Assembly (NCBI GenBank): GCA_002245135.1 | Contig: NGBS01000012.1 | Coordinates: 1-64,000 of the forward strand | Direction of reading: 5' to 3' | Source of the DNA: Proteromonas lacertae | Lineage: Eukaryota; Sar; Bigyra; Opalinata; Proteromonadidae | Length of the DNA: 64,000 nucleotides | Notes under the pieces: generated by a model | What the model saw: only the letters and a program-made list of their open reading frames with translations | The model's database searches: none | What the model was told of the DNA's origin: nothing | Part shown: piece by piece, positions 24,597 to 37,045 of the stretch | Layout: each line of letters starts with the position of its first letter | Position numbering within the stretch: position 1 is the first letter of the stretch | Program-made: the position numbers and the translations under genes

Positions 24597-27500
24597 ATGT
24601 CTGCAGGAGAAGCATTAGAAAGTATAAATGAATTAGATTCAACACGTGAAAGTCAGATAATTGCTGCAGTACCAGTTTATAAAAACACGATGCAGCAAAT
24701 AACCCAACTCTATTGTTGCAGAGAGAAGGAAACCATTCAAAAATGTATATTTGATGTATGTTATTTAATTACGATAGTTGTTACTAATACTTCAGATGGT
24801 AATCTATTAATAGCATCTGCTACATCACTGACAGTATTTTCAATTAAAAGAGAATTAGCATATCGAACATTTGAGTCACAAAAATGTCTAGCCTTATATT
24901 ATGTTGATATAAGTAATATGTATTTAGAGAATTTTATAATATTAATAATAATAGGTATATAATGATATGTCAAAAAGACAAAGAACCAAATAAAACAATA
25001 ATAATACTGTATAATGCAAAACTACATAAGTTATCTGAATTAGTTTTAAATGTCAAAATAGATTGGTGTGATTTTTACAGTAGTGGATTAATATTAATAT
25101 TAGCATGCTCAACAAATGTCTGGGCATATAAATTATGTATAGCTCCCAATCAAAATCCACCAATTTCAATACAGTTATACTCAGAATTCCCGAAGAAAGG
25201 AAAAGTGAATAATTTCTATATAACTCAATATTCTGGTTTATTATTAATACGAATGGATCAGATTTTTTATCTATTTGATTTAAATCAAGAGAATCATAAT
25301 CAATATGCGTTTGTACAGAAATATACTGGTGTAAGTGAAGATAATATCAGTCAATTCATTTTTGATTCAGTTCAGTATTTAATAATTATTTATTTTTATT
25401 ATTATTATTTATTAAAATAGTCATATTTTATGTTTAGTATTAGATAATGGAATTATTTCAATTTATTATGCACCAAGTAATTCAATGAAAGTTCATCATT
25501 TATTCAGTATGGAAGGACACAATCCATCAATTTTGAAGATATTTTTTACAGATCAACCATATGAGTTATTGACAATAGGTAATGATGGATATATTAGACA
25601 TTGGTCTTTAGTGAAGAAAAGAATGTTAAGTGAAATGAAAATATCACATTATGAATCAAATAAGAAATACACTCCATTTTGTATTCTTCAAAATGATAGT
25701 GTAAAAAGGCAAAACGTGATTTTAGTTTCAACTGCTAATTATATTAATTTTTATGGTTTATTTTGTGCTACTTTTTTATTTAAAAGTATCTTGGAGCGAT
25801 CAGGTGTTGCTAGTGTATGTGATGTTCATCATAATTATGATATTGATAATACAAAGATTATAATTAATACTCAACAAAATAAAATGATTGTATATTTATT
25901 TTTATTATTATATAGTTACTTTCAACGGAAGATAGTAATACAATTAACATGAATAATTTCAATGAAACAATAACAGCAATGTATTATAGTGAAACGATGA
26001 ATAGAACGATAGTTGGTAATTCAAATGGGAACTACCAATATATATGATGAAAGATTCAGATGTGAATTGACTCTCTTTGATAAAATGAATAAGAATAATG
26101 TCACATATATCACTGTGTTAAATTTTCCAGATTATAATTGCAATAGCAATGTTTGGACAACTTGTGTAGGTACAGCTGATGGTAATTTTTATGTTTATAA
26201 TATAACTCAACAAGGTAATAGAAATACATCATATCAATTAGCCTATAAACAAAAAGCTCATTCTAATGATATAATATTAATTCATCCAGTACAAATTGAA
26301 GAAGATAAATTCTTAATAACTGTATCAAGAGATGGAGTTATTAAGTCATGGACTTATCCTAATTTCAAGATGCAAAATTGTATTTTTATTAAACAAAACA
26401 ATGAAGTAATAACAAAAGGCGGTGGTGGTGATGTAACATCTGCATTATATATTCATAATTATATCATTGTTGGTTTAGACTGTGGAATAATAGAAAGTTG
26501 GTATAATCCATTACAGGATGATATTTTAGATGATGATATATCATTTACATTCAGAGAAGCGCATAAAAAGAAAATATTATCGTTACATGCTTATAATCAA
26601 GCCGAGCCTCCATTTGAAGATGATCGATATTCGATGTATAGTGCTGATAGTCGACCACAATCAAGGAAGAATAAATATCAAGAAATGAGACCAGAAAATC
26701 CAAATGAATTCTTTTCATTAAGTAAAGATAACAGTATAATTCACTGGAGTGGTGCTGATTTAATACCATTAAGATTATTCTCAATAGAAGCTGAGATAGT
26801 TGATATTTATTCACAAAATAAGAATCTTATTTTATTAATCTATCCAGATCATATTAGACAGTTATATATTGATTATAATATCGATTTACCTGATTTCCGA
26901 TATGGTGATGATGAAGGAGTAATATCATTAGATGATGCTGGAAAAGGAAGAAATAAAATGAGAAGGCATCATCGACATGGAAAAGATGAAAATTTAGAAG
27001 CATTTGTCCCACCCAAACCTGATCCGTATGCACAATATCGATATTTATTTACACCAGCACAACATGCATTGTTTCAAAGTGGATTTTTCCAATTGTCACA
27101 AACAGGTTATATAAGAGATAATGTTTTTGTTGATTTATTATATAAAGTGTATAATTTAGAACATCCAGAACCAAGATTGTCAATGAATGTAATTTCAGAT
27201 GCAGTATTTCAAGCTGATTATCATACAAGAGCTATGTTTAATACATTTCAAGGCTATGAATCTGTGAAGTTTATTTATACATATTTACAGGAACATCCTG
27301 AAGTAGAAATACCATCAGTTCCTCCTCTAAATATTAAAGGAGTTGATAATGATAATAGTAAGAAAAAAGGAATAGTAAAATCACCCAGAAGAAGTATAAC
27401 TGATGGTAGAAAAAGTACATCAAGAAGCAGTGCGACAGAAGGTTTAGAAGATGCTACATTAGAAGTAAATCAATCTGGAAGAATAGAATTGGATAGGATT

Positions 27501-30500
27501 AGTGAAAAATCAACTCCATGTACAAGGCCAACTACTACAAATTCATCAAAAAGAAAAAATGCTCAATCTCCATTATCGATTGTATCACAACCTCCAGTTC
27601 AAAAGAGAAAGAAAATAATGTATGATGCAGCTGGTGAAAGAATAGTGGTTGATGTTGAAATACATTTGTCCGATGATACAATTAGTAGACCAATTACAGA
27701 GAATGTAGAAAAAAGAATAGATAACCAATTAGAATTTGTTGATCCAGAAGGCCATTTTGAGATTAGAATACCCTATTCATTTTTACCATTGTGGCATACT
27801 GATGAATCAGGTGAATTGCCATTAATTGGAGCCAAAACACCATTGTCATTAGATTTAACAATAAATACAATAGAAGAAATATGGAAAAGAAAAGATATCA
27901 GTGATAATATTTCTTCTTTATCATATAATGTTCCTGTTCAGTTATCTCATATTAGTTATCAATACTTTATTAATCAGTATGGTGATTGGTCACTTAACAC
28001 AAAACAAATTATTACAATTCTTATACAGTGTTATTATCTATAAATCAATACCTGAATGTCATTCTTATGGTTTATTATTAGGTTTATATACAAATGAAGG
28101 TGAAGTAAGATATGATGCTTGTAGTGTATTTTGTAGTGTAAGAAGATATTTAAATACAAGAGTGTTATATGGTAGTAATATTGATCGAAGTAGACATCCT
28201 GGACATGGATATTTACTACCACTTAGTATTGTAACTGTATATATATATAATATTTATATTATTATTTCGAATAGGATGTATTAGAAAATACTTTAAGTCA
28301 ACTATTATCAAGTGAAGCAATCTCATCACTTCAACAGAATGTGAAAGCATTAGCATTTCATCATGAGTATAAATATATTAATATCAACTTATATGCTTAT
28401 TATAATTATATATATATATAGAAAAGGAGATTGTGTTTATGTTGAAGAAGTTTTATTACATTTAATTGTATTGTGGAATAACAGTCGATCATGATGATGA
28501 TTTTAATAATACAAATATCTCATTGAAATCTTCACTTTCGTTAAAACCAATAGCAGTGAAAAGAGAAGTAAATGATAATTTAATGCATTTGTTAAGAGAA
28601 CAAATATTATTTAATCTTGATAAGCAGTTTAGATATTATGATAAAGGACAGACAGGATTTATTCCAACCACAAAATTTAGAGAGATTTTGAGTAAAACAA
28701 AAGCAATTTTGTGGGGTAAAAACTATCCACAATTAAATGAAATAAGAAAGATTGAAGAAGCTTATTCTTCTGTAGAAAATGAAAGATTTGATGATTTGCA
28801 ATTTTCCAGTGAAGAATTAGATAATCCAGAGAATGGAATGGTTAATTATGGAAGTTTTATTAATCGATTATATGAATTTACGGATAGAATTCCTGATTTT
28901 ATTGATGTAGTAAATGATACAGATTGTTCAATATTAGATGATCCAATATTTGCATTGAAATTCAAAATTGAAGACAACAATCCTTTTATTGATCTTTCTA
29001 AGACAATTCCTGTTGATGAAAATGTAAATAAAAAAGTTGAAGATACTTTGGTGATTTCAAAATCAAATTTATTACCCAAAACTGATGCAAATATTACTAC
29101 CAATATTGATGCTAATTTAAGTAGAGCTAATCCTCATGTAAATGGTAAATGGGTTTGGGGAACTTTTAAGAATGGAAAACATAAAGTGTTGAGATTAATA
29201 GAAGAAGAAATAGCAATAAAATCACCTCTACAATCACCAAGACGATTACCATCATTCTCAAAGAAAAGAAGGAGATCTTCATTCTTAAGAGAGTATATAT
29301 ATAATTATTAATCTATAAATTATTATTGTTTATAGATCTACAATCACATTATCACCAACAAAACAAGGTGAACAACAAAGATTTGTCACTTCACCAATTG
29401 AAGACCTTGGTTCAATTACATATATGACAACTACACCTCCAATACCAAGATCAAGAGGTCATTCTGAATCAAGAGGATCATCGACAGAAAATGAAAAGAG
29501 ATATTCAATGGTTTCTATTCCTGAAGTGAATAATGATGTTTCAAGATTATCAGTCTCAGAACCTGTAAGAGTATCTGTAATAACAGAAGAACATAGTCGA
29601 GAAACAACACCACAACAATATCAGCAAGAACTACAACAAGAGGAAATAGAACAGCAACTACAGCAAGAACAAGGAGAAGAAGGTTATATTCGTCCTAATT
29701 CTAAAGTTAGTAATAACAGTCATATTTCAATTGAAGTAGCATCAATGCCAATTCATAAGAATACAATCTTTGCCAATACAGAGACTGAATATTATGATGA
29801 ATTATGGAATTGGGAAGTTCCAGATGTAAAAACATCACCAAAACCAAAGAAAACAAAGAAGAAGAAGAAGATTTATAATGAAGTGAAGAAAGATGATAAA
29901 TGGAGACCTCCAAGACCAGCTATTAATACAATCCCTGAAATTACAATGGAAATGTTATCAGTAGTTTCTGGATTAAAAGCTGATGGATTTAATGATCCAG
30001 AAGCTGATAAGAATAGATATAACAAATTCAATGAGCCAACGAAGAAATATCAATATTACACAAAGCCAAAAACGTATTGTTATTATATTAATAGTTTTAT
30101 TTTTCAATAGACCAGAATTGCAAGTAATTGAAGAAGAAAAAAAGCCGAAACATTCAGGAGGAGGAGGTATGTTATCATATCCACTAAATCAAAAAACAAA
30201 TGTAAAAGGATTAGGTCATTTACCAGTAAGAACAGATATGCCTTCAGTAGTAATGCAAGCAATACAAAGTGCCAAAAATACTCCAAAACATCTAAAGCAA
30301 AGACCAGAATCGCCAGAATTACAAAAACAAGGTAGTTTATCAAGAGGTACAACTCCAAATGTAGGTAAAAGAGATAGTAAAATGATAATGAGACCTGAAT
30401 TAGAACATTTGAGATTTTCACAAGTATATATATATATATTTATATATTCTTTTTATTATCATTATTATAGATTGGAAATAATAGAAATAGTCCAACAGCA

Positions 30501-31529
30501 AGATCAAATGTTAATACACAAAGAGCACAATCACCACCACAAAGAGGACAAACACCAGGAACACCAGCAACTCCAGGAACTCCAATGACAAAAAGAAAAT
30601 CACAATCAATGGCAAGTTATTATAGAACCAAACCAATACAACACAAAGAGAATGACTTATGTATTGAAGGTGAAGGTATTGAAGATACAAGACCAAAGAA
30701 TGATTTAGAGATGCTTGAAGAAATGGAGAGAATATTAAGAGAAGAAGAAGAAAAGAAGAGATTAGCCAAAATGAAACAGCAGGAAGAAATAAAGAAGAGA
30801 ATGGAAGATAGAAAGAAGAAGAAGGTTGTTAAAAAGAAGCCAAAGCCACAACCAAAACCAAAAACTCCATCTCCGGTTGTATCACCAGTTAAATCACCAG
30901 AACCTGAGCCAGTGGAAGAAGAAGAAGAGGAAGTTGTTGCTTATGAACCTGAGCCAGAACCTGAACCAGAAGTTGAGTTTGTTCCAGAACCAATTCCAGA
31001 GCAAGAGCCAGTTCCTGAAGAGCCAGAAGAGACTGAAAATGAGCCAAAAGAACCTGTAGAAGAGAAAGAAGAAGTAAAAGAAGGTAAATCAATAGAAGAT
31101 ATAATGAATATGGATGGATTTGATTTAGATGAATGGAAAGTGGAAGAAGATCCAACAGTAAAGAATTTGATGTTTGGAGATAATATTGATGTATATATTA
31201 TTTATTTTATATTTATATATTTATGTTTTAGATGAATCCAATTGATTTATTGCCAAAGACAGATTCATTACCACAATGGTGTCCTGAAGATAACAAAGAT
31301 CCATTAATACCAAAAGAATCCATAGTCAGAACACCAGCAATCAATGAAAAAATAGCCATAATGGAATATCATAAAATGTTCCAAAGACAGAAGACAATGA
31401 AACCAATAAAAATAAATGTAAGATATGAATATCCTTGGAAGAAATACTTTCAAGGTTATGAAAGAGAAATGGGTTTGCTGGGAAGAAGTAGAGATGAAAA
31501 TGATGATGATAACTTTGATTTAGTATATA

Positions 31530-31590
<61 letters not shown>

Positions 31591-32535
31591 TATTATATTT
31601 AGACATTACCTAAAAGAAAAGCATCTCCAAGAGATTCACCAAAACAACATGAAGGTAGTTTAATGAGAAATGATAGAAATAGAGTAAAAGAACTATTAGC
31701 TGACAAAACCAATCCATATAACTTTCAGAAATTGTTATTTGGTATTACAGTTGATAGAGAAATTGAACCATCTGAATGGCATTATTATTATGCTGATGTA
31801 TTACCTGATGATGTATTTATTGAGTTTAAAATCTCTGCTGAAAGAGGTGAAATTGATTTATTTGTTAGTAATGATACTGTACCGACAACTAATGATTTTT
31901 ATTGGCATTGTGAATCATTAGGTGATCCTCATATACTCATACCTCCAAGTGATCCTCATTTTAAATGTGGTAATTATCTAGTTGGTGTTTTTTGTCATTC
32001 TAAAGCTGCTAAATATTCGATTAGTGTGAATAGATTCTGTTTTACTGAAGCAGCTCATACTAAAGCCTTAGATGTATAATTTATAAATATATTATTCTTT
32101 TAATAGAATGTGGAGAAGTGTATTATCAGATTTAATATGTTGGGATGTAGAGATTTAGATCTAGATAGGAAACTAGCCAAATTAGAGGAATTAGCTAGAA
32201 GAAAAGAAATAGAGAATGACAAGCCAGAAATATATGATAAACTGCTAAGAGATTGTGATCAAAGAATAACTCAATTGGAGAATTATGTAAAAGGTAAAAA
32301 TAACTCAATGATTGATTCAAACATCGAAGAGATAAAGGAACAGATTGATGAATGGCAAGATGTGACTATAGGAATAAATCAAGATGTCGAAGGTGTAAAA
32401 CTACCTCCAATTCAGTCAATGCCAAATCTCACTATGAGTAAAGTAAAAATACCAAATTTCAAACCTGTTAAATATAGTTTACCAAATTTACCAGAACATG
32501 GTATGAAACATTCAAAAACAACAGGATCTATTTAA
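24597..32535 (+). CDS. Very large WD40 protein with EF-hand-like and charged low-complexity regions (cilium-associated candidate)
   Basis: A single chain of exons joins across the whole interval, giving roughly 2,400 residues. The N-terminal third is WD40-like (GNDGYIRHWSL, VGNSNG...NIYDERF, GTADGNFYVYNI, VSRDGVIKSW, SKDNSIIHWSG). Next come a helical region, an EF-hand-like segment (LDKQFRYYDKGQTGFIPTTK near 28620), a long Pro/Glu/Lys-rich region (29424-31160) and a C-terminal beta-rich domain (31730-32070) followed by coiled coil. Introns include 25890-25915 and an unusually long TTA-repeat intron at 31523-31612. Frame changes: +1 inside a WD40 blade near 26027; near 28466-28494 either a +1 shift or a 52-nt intron; near 27977-28043 an alternative 52-nt intron restores frame. 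The architecture recalls WD40/EF-hand axonemal proteins, but I cannot name a family. Two adjacent genes are possible. Confidence 0.6.
31523..31612 (+). repeat. TTA microsatellite filling an intron of the large WD40 gene
   Basis: This 90-nt intron (GTATAT...TTTAG) consists almost entirely of TTA/ATT repeats and is two to three times longer than most introns here. Similar short TTA or AT runs fill other introns (for example 3242-3273 and 59310-59345), so microsatellite growth seems tolerated inside introns. Confidence 0.8.
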
Positions 32536-32718
32536 ATAATTTACTTGTTTTCTTTTTTTGTTGTGATAAACTTTGATGAATAACTTTCTATGAACTTTCT
32601 TGACAATTATTAATGTCTTTTATCTGAAATATTCCTCGAATGACGATTCATATTTTTTGTGTAACGGACGAAAAGAATAATTATTCAAAAATAATCTTTA
32701 AGATTATTGAATAAAGTC

Positions 32719-35700
32719 ATGTCGTCAGATCTTAGTATATAACACACAGAATACTAATATATAGGGTCAACGATTGGTAGAATCAGTAGAAGTTCAAGGC
32801 AATCAAGAACTTCATTTGGAGATTATGCAGGCCAGATGAAAATGGCTACTGATAAAGCCATCTATATTCGTAAAAGTCAAGCCGGATTACAGCCTGTAAA
32901 ACCAGAAGAGATAAGATCAGCAAAATCAACAACTGATGCTAGTAAAAGAAAAAAGAAGGATGTAAAGAAAGACAACACTGAAGATCTTAAGAAGGAATTG
33001 GATATGACAGAACATCTAGAAGATATCCAAACTTTATTGGATAATTACCACTCAAATGCTGAAACAGTATATTTAACCTAATCTCTGATATAATAGGGTA
33101 TGACAGAAAGTGATTATGAAACAGCCAAGGAAAGATATGGCTTAAACAAGATGAAACCACCTCCAACCACTCCAGAGTGGTTAAAATTCATCAAGGAAAT
33201 CACCAAAGGATTCTCATTATTATTATGGGCTGGTGGTATCCTTAGTTTCATTTCTTATGCATTACAAGGAAATAGTTCTGATTTATACTTAGGTATTGTT
33301 TTATGTTGTGTAGTTTTATTAACTGGTGTGTTTCTCATACTGGCAAGATAGAAAATCAGGTGCTTTGATGGATAGTTTCAAGCAATTAATGGCTGATACT
33401 TGTACAGTTATAAGAGGTGGTAAAACCTTTGTAGCAGCAGCAGAATCATTAGTTCCTGGTGATATTATATTAATGAAAGGTGGTGAAAAAGTACCTGCTG
33501 ATGTAAGAATAATTGAATGTAGTGATGATATGCAAGTTGATAATGCTTGTTTAACTGGTGAATCTGAACCATGTAAAAGATCACCCGAATCAAAACATGA
33601 GAATCCTCTTGAAGCTGATAATTTAGCATTCTTTGGAACACAAATTCCAAAAGGTAGAGCAACTGGAGTAGTGATAAAGACAGGTGATAATACAGTAATG
33701 GGAAGAATAGCCAAATTAGCAGTAGCAACAGAAACTGAAGAAACACCAATCTCCAGAGAATTAGGTCATTTTATTAAAATGATTAGTTGTATAGCTCTTA
33801 TACTAGGAATTGCAATATTTATTATTGGATTTATCATTGGTACTCAATGGCTTCAAAATTTTGTATTTATGATTGGTATTATTGTTGCTAATGTTCCTGA
33901 AGGATTATTAGCAACAGTTACTGTTGCACTGACATTAACTGCTAATAGAATGTACTTAGAGAATGTATTGGTGAAGAATTTAGAAGGTGTAGAAACATTA
34001 GGATCAACTACGTGTATTTGTAGTGATAAAACTGGAACATTAACTCAAAACATAATGACAGTGACAAATGTTATGTATAACTGTGAAATTAAGAATTGTG
34101 AATGTTCATTATATGATGCTAAATTATTTGATGTTGACAAGAACAATAATTGTTTTAAGAAGTTAATGAGATGTGCTTGTATATGTAATAAAGCTAAATG
34201 GGATGAAAATAGTAAAGTTGAATGTGATCAAGATGGAAAACCAATATTAAAAGATGGTAAAGAAATACCAATTCCATTCATGAAGCAAGTGAGAGTTGGT
34301 AATATCGTAGATCATGTAGTACAATGGAAACCAATAGGAGATGCTAGTGAAAATGCATTGATTAAATATGTTCAAGGATTTTCTGGTATAACTGATGATA
34401 TTGATACATTTAGAAAAGATTTCCCTATTATTAAAGAAATTCCATTCAATTCAACTAATAAATATCAAGTAGCAATAACAAAACAAACCGGCAAGCCAAA
34501 TCATTTAATAACAATGAAAGGAGCTCCTGAAAGAATCTTAGGTCGATGTAATAAATATTATGACAATGATGGAAATCTTCAAGATTTAACAAAAGAAGTT
34601 TTACACAAGATTGAAGAAAACCAAATCGAATTGAGTAAGCGAGGATTAAGAGTATTAGGATTTGCTGAATTAGAATTAGATGCCAATGAATATCCTGAAG
34701 ATTATCCATACAAATCTGATAGACCAAACTTCCCATTAGGTGAATGTTGGAAAGAAGGAGAAGAACCAAATTCACAACAATTTGATCCACAACATGTTAG
34801 AAAACCATTAAACTTCATAGGAATGACTGCTATGATTGATCCTCCAAGACCACAAGTGCCTGGAGCTGTTATGAAATGTCAGACTGCTGGAATTAGAGTA
34901 ATAATGGTAACTGGTGATCATCCTATTACTGCTAAAGCTATTGCAAAGAAAGTTGGAATAATTTGGAGTGAAACTGAAGATGAATTAGTAGAAATCAATA
35001 AGAAGAATGGATTTTATGATGAAAAGAATCCGAAAGAAAGAACTGCTGAAAATGGTTATAGAGAACCTGCCTTAGCTGATGCAATCGTAGTTCCTGGAAA
35101 TGAATTTGGAGTTGATACACCTGATGAAGTATGGGATGATATTTTGAGTCATTCTCAAGTTGTATTTGCTCGAACAAGTCCTCAACAGAAGTTATTGATA
35201 GTAGAAAACTGTCAAAAACGAGAAGAAATTGTAGCTGTAACTGGTGATGGAGTAAATGATGCTCCAGCGTTAAGAAAAGCTGATATAGGAATTGCGATGG
35301 GTATAATGGGAAGTGCCGTAAGTAAAGATGCTGCTGATATGATTCTGTTAGATGATAATTTCGCTTCGATTGTTCAAGGAGTAGAAGAAGGTAGAATGAT
35401 ATTTGACAATTTGAAAAAACCAATTATATATACACTATCATCAAACATACCAGAATTAATACCATTTGTATCATTCATAGTCTTAGGATTACCATTACCA
35501 TTAGATACAATAACGATATTATGTATTGATTTAGGTACAGATATGGTTCCAGCAATTGCTTTTGCTTGGGAAAAGGCAGAAAGTGATATAATGAAAAGAC
35601 CACCAAGATATGCCAAAGAAGATCGATTAGTTACAGGTAAATTGTTAATGTTCGGTTATCTACAAATGGGTGTGTTTCAAACATGTGCTGCAATGTTAAC

Positions 35701-36862
35701 ATATTTCTATGTAATGAGTGATTATGGTTATCCTGCTGATATATTACCAAGATCTGGTGCTAGTTATAACTGGGGATATCAGACAATGTATTGTTCATTC
35801 CATAATGGTGTATTTAAGAATATTAATGGTGAAGAATATCCTAAAATGAATCAGATTAAGTTTGATCAAGGTAGTGCAACTGTTGAAGCAATTCATCAAG
35901 CTTTTAATGATGGATATTGGTTCTATGATGCTGACAATTATAGAGGAAGTATTGAAAAGTGTTTATATGCTGCTAGGAACTTTGATAGTAGTAGCACTAA
36001 ACCAGAAGGCTATGAAAGATTCTATAATGTTAGTAATTTTGGTAATGGTGAAAAAACAATCTCAGATATGTCAATCCAAGCATTATACAACCGTGGAATG
36101 GTTGAATATATTCCTTATAAATCCGTACAATCTGTATTTTGGGATAATCGATGGTTATCTTGGGATGTTGAAAAAGATGGTGCAAAAGTTTTGGGTAAAG
36201 TCGAAAATGCCCCAGGTGATACAATATTCTATTTATATCAACCATATGGTGTGTACCAGATATTATCTAAAGATCAGAATGGTGAAAATGCTGTTTTAAT
36301 GAAAGATAACTATGAAGGTATTACTTTCAACGGATTAGCTGTAAATGAGAAGAAATGTTTCACCAATGCAACATTAGTTACTGGAGATCCTTCTATTGCT
36401 GATAATATTTATCAATTCCCTTACAATACTGTTCGTAAGAATGGTAAATTCTATATAAATGTCGCTTCTCGTATGTGTCAAGCTGAGGTTTTATCGCATG
36501 CACAATGTGCTTACTTCGTTTCGGTTGTCGTTGTTCAATGGAGTAATGCTTTATCAATTAGAACTAGAATAAACAGTATGTATCAACAAGGAATGAATAA
36601 TTCTGTCTTAATCTTCGGTTTTATCTTTGAAACATGGTTAGCTATGATGTTGTGTTATGTTCCACCATTTTGTACTGCTTTTGGTACAAGACCTTTGAGA
36701 ATTACTCACTGGTGTTGCGCTATGGTATGGATGATGTTCATGATCGTTTATGATGAAGTGAGAAAATATTTGATGAGAAGATTTAGCCATGTTTATGAAG
36801 ATAAACAAACTCACCAAATATTTAGAGAGCCATGTTGGTTAGAAAGAAATACCTTCTGGTAA
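32719..36862 (+). CDS. Na+/K+-type P-type ATPase alpha subunit, copy 1 (one apparent +1 frame break)
   Basis: P2C-type cation pump. The start at 32719 (MSSDL) is followed by an intron at 32735-32764 and another at 33067-33096. Hallmarks: TGES in the A domain, IIVANVPEGLL (M4), phosphorylation site CSDKTGTLTQN, KGAPERIL, TGDGVNDAPALRKADIG, and M5-M6 residues TLSSNIPEL and LGTDMVPA. Ser rather than Lys in M5 is the electrogenic Na+/K+ pattern. At 33331-33334 an extra base (C after TTT compared with copy 2) breaks the frame just before the conserved FSY.Q segment. The M7-M8 region carries a Cys-containing insertion of roughly 280 residues. The C-terminus is WLERNTFW. It may be a pseudogene if the extra base is real and not bypassed, but the other 1,300 codons look constrained. 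Confidence 0.88.
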
Positions 36863-37045
36863 ATGTATTAAATATCTGTTAAGCATTACTTTCTGATTGT
36901 CACTTGTTTGTTTATGAATATTTTTAAAAAAATACAAATACTATTTTAAGCCTCAGATGTAAGATCTGGTTGGTTGTTATAAAATTGCTTTTTTAGAAAA
37001 GGTATTGTTATTATTAATTATAATTCTCATAGAAACGAAATAATA

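Noticed and set aside
24597-24962. A 22-nt intron at GTATGTTATTTAATTACGATAG (24757-24778)
   Set aside because: Reading straight through keeps the frame, while removing it breaks it.
27901-28284. A +1 shift in the WD40 gene at CTA-TAA-A (28035-28043)
   Set aside because: A 52-nt GTATGG...ATACAG intron at 27977-28028 restores frame, so the site is ambiguous.
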